Positions 13,946 through 14,017 of a stretch of DNA of 14,017 nucleotides are shown here, piece by piece. Positions within the stretch are counted from its first letter, which is position 1, and each line of letters opens with the position of its first letter. Where the stretch lies: the NCBI GenBank assembly GCA_002434335.1, contig DJJW01000063.1, forward strand, positions 1 to 14,017, in the 5' to 3' direction. Origin of the DNA: Lachnoclostridium sp. UBA6558. Lineage in GTDB: Bacteria; Bacillota; Clostridia; Lachnospirales; Lachnospiraceae. The notes beneath the pieces were generated by a model. That model worked only from the letters and a program-made list of their open reading frames with translations, was not told where the DNA came from and did no database searches. A program made the translations under genes and the position numbers.

Positions 13946-14017
13946 TTATTCTTCAACATAAGCTTTCATAAGAGCATATGACATATCCCAGATACCATTA
14001 GGATTATAGTTCTTTAT
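13946..14017 (-). CDS. C-terminal end of a probable oligopeptide solute-binding protein
   Basis: Only the last 23 codons and the TAA stop are in the window; the peptide ends NPNGIWDMSYALMKAYVEE. The position directly upstream of oppB on the same strand, and a YAL/Y-rich C-terminus of this kind, fit an OppA-type (family 5) extracellular binding protein. The visible part is too short to prove it. If right, it captures peptides outside the cell and delivers them to OppB/OppC. Confidence 0.6.
   Translation of the reverse strand: MKNYNPNGIWDMSYALMKAYVEE

Noticed and set aside
1..14017. CRISPR arrays, tRNA or rRNA genes, transposase genes
   Set aside because: No regularly spaced direct repeats, cloverleaf-like sequences, rRNA-like stretches or transposase motifs were seen on either strand.

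Overview
The window has the low GC content, strong GGAGG-type ribosome binding sites and gene families of an anaerobic Firmicute, most likely a Clostridia/Lachnospiraceae-type bacterium. Supporting families are the radical-SAM/TIGR03915 DNA-metabolism pair, Opp-type peptide transporters, and an ABC-2 exporter beside a NarL-type two-component system. The genus is inferred from these families, not from a marker gene.

Layout, left to right. (1) 1-2250, minus strand: a DNA-metabolism module with the partial partner protein (1-369) and a radical SAM DNA modification/repair protein (652-2169). The radical SAM promoter is bracketed by two near-consensus Firmicutes LexA (SOS) boxes. A 25-codon ORF with a strong ribosome binding site may lie between the two genes. 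(2) 2255-5574, minus strand: an ABC-2 type export system of one ATPase followed by two six-TM permeases, read from a strong promoter at 5608-5636. (3) 5738-7521, plus strand, divergent from the exporter: a membrane histidine kinase and its NarL/LuxR-type response regulator, which probably control the exporter. (4) 7522-7955: a 434-base gap between convergent units, holding a large nested inverted repeat (7699-7792). (5) 7956-14017, minus strand: an oligopeptide (Opp/Dpp-type) import operon running from the 3' end of a likely solute-binding protein through oppB, oppC, oppD and oppF to a small tail-anchored protein of unknown function.

The most striking content is in the Opp operon. OppC (608 aa) carries seven regularly spaced RCC1-type repeats, predicted to form a complete seven-bladed propeller, between its first membrane segment and the permease core; this places the propeller outside the cell. 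OppF (516 aa) carries about 190 extra, mostly helical/coiled-coil residues between Walker A and the Q-loop. OppB and OppD have ordinary lengths and motifs. So one importer has acquired an extracytoplasmic and a cytoplasmic accessory domain on its two less conserved subunits. The gap between the binding-protein gene and oppB holds two strong hairpins whose arms share a sequence and could pair with each other.

The exporter ATPase has unusual residues at the Q-loop, signature and H-switch. Start codons were moved inward from the longest ORF for three genes (radical SAM, both exporter permeases) because Shine-Dalgarno sequences sit at the inner starts.
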